Shown here piece by piece: positions 57,907-64,000 of a stretch of DNA of 64,000 bases; positions within the stretch are counted from its first letter, which is position 1, and each line of letters starts with the position of its first letter. The stretch is taken from assembly GCF_905475395.1 (NCBI RefSeq), contig NC_058338.1, positions 91,931,435 through 91,995,434 of the forward strand, given 5' to 3'. A program made the translations under genes and the position numbers. The notes beneath the pieces are model-generated. The model worked only from the letters and a program-made list of their open reading frames with translations. It was not told the origin of the DNA and searched no databases. The DNA is from Chrysoperla carnea (lineage: Eukaryota > Arthropoda > Insecta > Neuroptera > Chrysopidae).

Positions 57907-58831
57907 AAGAGAATATATAATTCATTATATTTCAAGAAATTAAATACTGCCTTCTTTTGAAGCAGCAGAAGAGCTTCGAGGGTTTATATAGGCAAAAATG
58001 TTTAAAGCGTGTATTAGTCGTTGTAAGCGGATATATATAACCGATAATACAATAACCACTATAACCGATATATCATTTTATCTAATGTTTTTATAGACTG
58101 TTGTATATTTAATATATTTATATCTAGATTCAGTTGTTACCTTGCCAATTCGACCTAGTAAGCGATGTCGTTCGACGTAATCAGCGATTTGTTACTATAA
58201 GCGATGTCGTTATAACGAATTTTGACTGGTAATTGTAAATATAAAAACCTACGTTATTATTATTATTTTTTTACGATTTCTTTTTTGTTTTGTTACCGTA
58301 AAATAGAATTCGTGGCGATTTTTATTCTATTTAAAAAAAAAATAATAATTTTATTTAAATAAGTATGTTCTAAATACGGGGCTAGAATTTATTATGGCAA
58401 ATAATCTTAAAATAAATAAAGCAAATCAAATATTTTTATAAAAATTATATTAAATTCAAAAAAAAAAATACATTTTTTTATTAAACATTTTTGTAGATTT
58501 TAAAAATTATTAATTGTTAAGAAAAAAAATTATATATATAAATAATTATTCGTCAAAGAATCTATTTTGTGTACAGCTTAATATTAATTTTTTAGATTTT
58601 AAGATAATTGTTATCCATTTTCAAAAATATCAATAATTTATTTTGTGTCTATTTACGAATTAATAATTTCTTTTTTATTATTACTAACTGAGCGCAATTG
58701 TCTTCTTTTAAATCCTCAGTTAGGTTGTTAAAATACTTGAACGGTGATACTTCAGACATCTACAACTTCAATTGAAATCAGAACACTTGTCGGATGATGG
58801 GCGCTTGTGCAATGTCAGCTATTTTTTAATT
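57907..58831. other. Gene-free AT-rich stretch
   Basis: Nothing supported. A small direct repeat, TAAGCGATGTCGTT, lies at about 58160 and 58199. Confidence 0.4.
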
Positions 58832-59150
58832 CACAATAAGTGAAATTTACAAAATTTAAAAAACCCCCGACAAATTTTCTGGTACAGAATCCTAATCCCT
58901 TTTCCTCAGATGCTTCTCCAAACTGGAATGATTTTCGAGGATCATGGTCTATATTTTAGTTGTTCCGGGTACGGAACCCTAAACTCGCACTTGAAACATA
59001 GCTAAGAACGCTCTCCATTAAATTACATTGCAAACGAAAAAAATAAAATCAAATCGGTTCATCCGTTTACGTTCTACGATGCCACAGACAGACAGACAGG
59101 GACACATACAAAGCGATCAAACTTATAACACCGCTTTTTTTGGTTCGGGG
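58832..59150 (+). repeat. Dispersed repeat family E, copy 2
   Basis: It contains GTTCCGGGTACGGAACCCTA, 'CTCTCCATTAAATTACATTG', 'tacGATGCCACAGACAGACA' and GCGATCAAACTTATA, parallel to 28509-28870. Confidence 0.8.
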
Positions 59151-59154
59151 GTTA

Positions 59155-59918
59155 AAAATGTCGTATATTGCCTATGAGTTAAATATTTGACAGACATCTT
59201 CCGACTTCAATTCAAAATTCACCGAACGACGTTCTTGAAAACTTGATTTTAATTAAAATTCCTTATTTAATTCGTTCTTGAAAACTGGACTTTAATTAAA
59301 ATTCCTGATTTAATAACCACTGAGTATGTAAAAGAGGATAATTAAGTAATATTTCACGTAATATAAGCAGCTTACATAATTTATTTATTTTTGAAGAAAG
59401 ATCTCTAACCTACAAAAGGTCGATTAAAATTGCTTTATACGTTTACTTAATATTGTGAGACAAAAAAAGAAAACGTGCCTTAAAACAGAGTCTATTTTTT
59501 ACAATTGTAAATTTTTTTTATATGAGACTAATGCTAAGAAAGACTATCTAGCGATAGAAAAAATAACTATATATGTTATTTCTCATAGATATATAATATT
59601 TAACAGAAATGTTGTTTACAATGTTGTATATTATATATATACAAACGTATATAAAATAGGTGGTGTGCCAATGTGCAAATCTTTAAAAACTGTAAATTTC
59701 GATTTAAATTTCCATAAATCCTTAAAGTATATTAAGGAAGTAAAAAGCTTTACAGAAGGCAAGTTTTAAAACTTAAAATTTCAATTATGATACATCTTTT
59801 GACTTTTCATTCAATGAAAAATCTCCTGATTCAAACAAATATGGTTTACATTTTTTTTTTACTCGTGGCGCTGTGACATCTTGGCGTTAAAGTCTCATAG
59901 AACTTGACCACTTTTTGA
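59155..59918 (+). repeat. 0.7 kb duplicated segment G, copy 2
   Basis: Direct copy of 54955-55670, 4.2 kb downstream. It has an extra block of ATATATATACAAACGTATAT near 59634. The frame at 59455-59769 is opened by a local indel and is not conserved in copy 1. Confidence 0.85.
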
Positions 59919-60892
59919 TAACATGTATATGACAATAATTGTTATTACAATTTTGATTGGTTATTTTTTTTGGAATTGATTGTCGAGGCTTCAGGTTTGC
60001 AAAGGAAAAGTAATTTTAATTTCATAGAAATAATATGGAATAATAATTTAAAATTGTCTTTTTGATAGATCGTTTATCTCAGTAATGATTCGCTAAACGA
60101 AAAGTGCTAAAATGCTGTTTTTTATTAATTTTTATTTACCTTCAAAATTATACGAATAAAATTATAATCAATCAAAATTTATAGAAAATAATATTTTTTA
60201 ATAAATTGTAATTTTGTACAAACAGAAGCAGTAGACGTTAACCTTAAACAACGACGAAAAATAAAACGTGAATTTTCCTCCCTCACTACTTCTGTGTTTT
60301 TAATACTTTTTTAGAGTATCGAATATTACCGATAAATTAGTTAAACAAAAAAAATTATATATTTAATTATTAAAACGTTATGTTATAAATAAAAAATTAC
60401 TTTAAAAATTAATAAATTAACAAATTGTTTTTTATTTTTGATTATTTATTTCAATATTTAAACAAGTTGTAATTTTTAATAATTGCTGATCTCAATCATA
60501 ATTTCGGCAATTTTCGAACAAAATTTTATATTATACGGGGTAATTAAAAAATTTATTTATAATATCAAGAGAGTACATTTTAATATTAAAAATACGTTAA
60601 TTGTTTAAAAAAATTTCTTCGAAATTTTGTAAATAAATTGGGTAGTTTCAAGTTAATAAAAATTACCCCAACTTGTTGTTAATAACTTTAAAAAAATGAA
60701 CTTTTAATGTTTTTATATATATTTGAAAAAAATATTTGATTATGACAAAAAATTCTTTTGAATAGAATTGAGACACATTTAAAATTCTTTTAAATTTCAT
60801 TTCACAATCTCTTATTAAAAAAAGTTTTTCCTCCTTTTCAACAAAATCATTTATTGTATTTTTTCTGAGCATAGCTAAATAACATTAAAATC
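59919..60892. other. Gene-free AT-rich stretch
   Basis: No gene supported. A possible acceptor and short open frame at 60226-60314 is treated as a speculative finding only. Confidence 0.35.
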
Positions 60893-61230
60893 TCAAGAAA
60901 ACCGCAGTAGCCTCATATTTTCAACTTTTTCTGAACTTTTCCAAAAGTGAAGAAGGAATTGAGTTGAAATTATGGAAATAAATGTCACTTATGGTCATAA
61001 AAAAGTGCGGTAAATTTTAGCCCTATACGTAACCTCAATTTTGAGAACAATATGTTCAGGGTTCGATAGCAAGCAAGGTGGATACAAAAATTCATAGCAG
61101 GTAATCTTTTTATTTTATTCGCCTCAATCTGATAAATAAAAGCAGAGATATTCAAGAAAACGTCATCCAACAAAACAATGTAAAGATAAATTGTCCCAAA
61201 ACCTTTTCTCTGTTTTTTACAACAAAAGAA
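60893..61230. repeat. Dispersed repeat family F, copy 2
   Basis: Shares GAGATATTCAAGAAAACGTC, CCTTTTCTCTGTTTTTTA, 'gGGTTCGATAGCAAGCAAGG' and CCTCAATTTTGAGAA with 53160-53690. Confidence 0.65.
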
Positions 61231-61884
61231 ACAATTTTTTTTTTTTTTAAATTAGTCTTCTTCCAAATTTTTCCTAATTGATTATCAAATTTCGGTAGAT
61301 TTACCTCATTAAAATTTTTTTATCAATACAAAAAAATTTCTTTTTACCGACTACGATTTCTTATAACTTTTTTCATTCGCTCACAGATGGCGAGACTATA
61401 ATTCACAATATACCTTAAACAAATATATCAGAAATTTAGATTTGAAAATTTTAATTCCACAAAAATAATTTATAAATATATTAAGAAAAGTTTATGTATT
61501 GTTTCAATAATATTAAAAAGAATTTTTTGTAGTACTAATATCTTGAATAAGCGCTAAGGGAATAAATATTTTTTATAAAAATTAATAATTTTATACAATT
61601 TTTAAGTGGTCTTGATATAATTTATTTTATTTTTAGTTAACGGTTTAGTTATTAATAATTATTAAAACGAAAAAAATTATTATTTTTTTTCTTTGTTAAT
61701 TTTTTTAAATTTTCAACGATTTATATAATAAAATTTATTTTTTTATTTAGTATATGTTTATTGTTATGATTTATTTTACATTTTTTAATTTGTATCCCTG
61801 AGAAAAGTTTATTTAGAGTAGTTCGATGCCGTAAATTGAAAATGATACCACAGATGTAAAATTTTATTTATCAATTAATAATCC
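61231..61884. other. Gene-free AT-rich stretch
   Basis: Nothing supported. Confidence 0.4.
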
Positions 61885-62280
61885 TTTTATGTTTTTTGTG
61901 AAAAATTCATATCGATTCTCAGAACGTTTTTGGAGAATTTAACCATCAAAGTCAGTTACCAAAAAAAGTTTTTCATTTTATTCGCAGTTCTTAATTTTGG
62001 TTTGATTTTAAAGCTTAAAACTTGAGAAAAATTAATAAAAGTTTTATGTAAATGGTAAAACATTTTTAAAAGCACTTATTGGCAAAAAAATCAACATTTA
62101 TTACGACTTCTTCATGTACCATCATGTAAAAAGGGCTGTTTTTAATAATTAATTTATCGTAAACCGTAAAGAGAAGCGACTTGTAATTTATACAGAAGGT
62201 GTATTAAATACTCATTAATTGACACACAAAATTTCAGTTTTATGGTATTACTTTCGTTTTGATATCGAAACACCTTAATT
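61885..62280 (+). repeat. Dispersed repeat family B, copy 2
   Basis: Direct copy of 470-850, ending CGAAACACCTTAA. An upstream end-like sequence, AGTAGTTCGATGCCG at about 61818, may be the true left boundary. Confidence 0.7.
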
Positions 62281-63793
62281 CAATAATTCCGAACATGTTA
62301 TATTTCCAATTTAACCATAAATTTTGTAGATCTTAAAAAAACCACAAGTGCTCTGATTGTAATAAAATTTAGCGCCTTCGATTATCTTTCGTCGAATCCG
62401 ATGCTATTTTATTCGTTAAAAATTATCGAATTAATTTTTTTTTTAAGCGAAGATTAAAGTTTTATTATCGTAGATCTGATTTTAACGCGTACTGTTAAAT
62501 TTATTCGAATTAGAAATATATGGTGAAACTTTTTTTATAAGAAATTTATCGATCAAAATATTTCTTAAATCGCCGTCCAAAATATGTGTTCTTTTATGAT
62601 TATATAAAAACAATTTCCTAACAATAAAATTATGTCTTCCATATTCCATGGTTTCAAAATTTCAATATTTATCATAGTTTCCTTCATAATCGAACAGATT
62701 TATTAATATATTCGAAAAATTTGTTATTATTATTTGATTTTTTATTCATAAAAAAGGAAGTAACATCCAGAAAATTTATATTTCAGTTGTTGCTTACTCT
62801 AAAAGAAGTTAGAATAATGCGTCTTTATCTTTAAATATTAGAACAAGTAAAAAGCCTCAAATATTTGTGAAATAGGCTAATAAAGCCTTTTTGAAACACT
62901 CCCCGAAGTTTTTGGGATAATTACGCTAAAAAAATAAAACTCCTCACTTTTATTTGTAAGTTTGTCTGGTCTCAGGCGATGTTTTTGGTATAATTCGCCC
63001 GCCCCGATTGGTAATGACGATTAAAATTTTGACCCACTCCTCGTTTTACCAAGAATCGATGCTAAAGGGTTCACCTCGTAGTCTTGGTGAAACACTACGA
63101 ATTCTAGACTGCCCCAATAAATAATTAAATTTTAGGAAATATCAACAATTTAAGAAAAGTTTTAAGACGTTAAATTTGTTGAAATTCACCTCCTCCCTCG
63201 TAAATCCGCGCTACGCTTAGTAATATCAACCCTCCCCCTGTTTGTGTGACTATTTTTGTTGTTTGGTTTATTTATAATGCGAAAACTGAGTCTGCAACTG
63301 ACTCAGACGCATAAATAACTGATTTTGCTAAATTAGTTAAATGTTTTTCTTTTTTTTTTATACTCATATGTTGTGCATATCCTGACTTGACTAAAAATGG
63401 CGTCGTTATTCCAACTCTTACTAGAGAAAGGAAAGTAATTGTCTGAAGTTTTATTAACGAATATAATTTTATTCTCTGTTATAAAATCCTAATAATGATT
63501 GTAACGAATTGTAATATTTAATTTATATTAAAAATTTGTAATCTTTTATAATTTGTAAATGGTTGTATTTTTGAATAAAAAAATTATTTAAGTTATTTTT
63601 TTAAAAAGAAAATAAAAAACTAATTGAAACTTATAAAAATCCTTTTTATTTATTATTTTGAGTAATCTTTTTTAAATATTTCTTGCGTCTGTGAGTCTCT
63701 AGGAATAGTATTCAAGGAAAAAAAGTAGTCAAATATTTGCTGATGGTGTATTACTTACTAACTTACTTCTATTCGTAGCGAAATCACTATATA
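62281..63793. other. Gene-free region
   Basis: No coding region supported. A relatively GC-rich patch (62985-63240, with TTCGCCCGCCCCGATTGG and ATCCGCGCTACGCTTAG) has no recognised content. Confidence 0.4.
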
Positions 63794-64000
63794 CAGTGGA
63801 ACTTGGTTCAGTGGGACCTGAATTAATGAGAATACTCCATAACTGGAACTCATGCTGAGGTCCCAAAACTTTGGCACTTAATTACCTCTGTTAGTGAGAC
63901 GAAGCAAATCTCTATATCTAAAATTGGATCTTTCGATTTTATCGTCATAATTAACTCTACTACTAAGGCAGCGAGCGATTTTATATGAATTAACCCCTGT
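63794..64000 (+). mobile_element. pogo-like element cut by the window end
   Basis: It starts CAGTGGAACTTGGTTCAGTG after TA (63792-63793) and contains GTTAGTGAGACGAAG. The partner end would lie beyond 64000. Confidence 0.45.

Noticed and set aside
59455..59769. 104-codon plus-strand frame
   Set aside because: It lies in duplicated segment G, and the frame is broken in the other copy at 55.3 kb.

Overview
The window is AT-rich, intron-bearing eukaryotic DNA, almost certainly from an insect. It carries two recognisable protein-coding genes, both of insect type: a CDK2-class cyclin-dependent kinase on the minus strand (38968-44336, 4 exons, 304 aa) and a Mod(mdg4)-like BTB/FLYWCH chromatin protein on the plus strand (46017-54658, 4 coding exons, 414 aa). 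They are arranged head to head. About 1 kb separates the CDK2 start codon from the likely 5' UTR exon of the BTB gene, and this interval holds a perfect DREF-type site (TATCGATA) and an E2F-like site. The insect order could not be fixed from the sequence; the dispersed repeats resemble families common in Lepidoptera and other insects.

From 1 to about 38.9 kb I found no intact gene. This part is a dense mosaic of old and young transposable elements: a 2.34 kb TA-flanked element with nested foldbacks and a DUF4817-like helix-turn-helix relic (3.9-6.3 kb); Helitron-like repeats (10.1-11.2 kb); a strong heat-shock-element cluster (11.8 kb); a perfect 84 bp palindrome beside a (TA)n tract; an R1-clade LINE relic (12.2-13.0 kb); three copies of a tRNA-derived SINE whose tails look like TTAGG repeats (14.55, 14.94, 18.12 kb); a hAT transposase relic (15.9-16.5 kb); a candidate piggyBac-type TTAA element (20.4 kb); a pogo-type MITE (22.0 kb); a diverged 140 bp tandem array (24.2-25.0 kb); several foldbacks; a young 1.06 kb long-TIR element (30.8-31.9 kb); and a 728 bp hAT element with a perfect 8 bp target duplication (33.97-34.70 kb).

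From 38.9 to 54.7 kb lies the gene pair. Both genes have large introns that contain MITEs and dispersed repeats found elsewhere in the window.

From 54.7 to 64.0 kb no intact gene was found. The region holds a 0.7 kb duplication (54.95 and 59.15 kb), a decayed piece of a TTF2/lodestar-like SNF2 helicase on the minus strand (57.5-57.9 kb), further MITEs, and a repeat whose other copy lies near the window start. No CRISPR array, rRNA gene or complete tRNA gene was seen.
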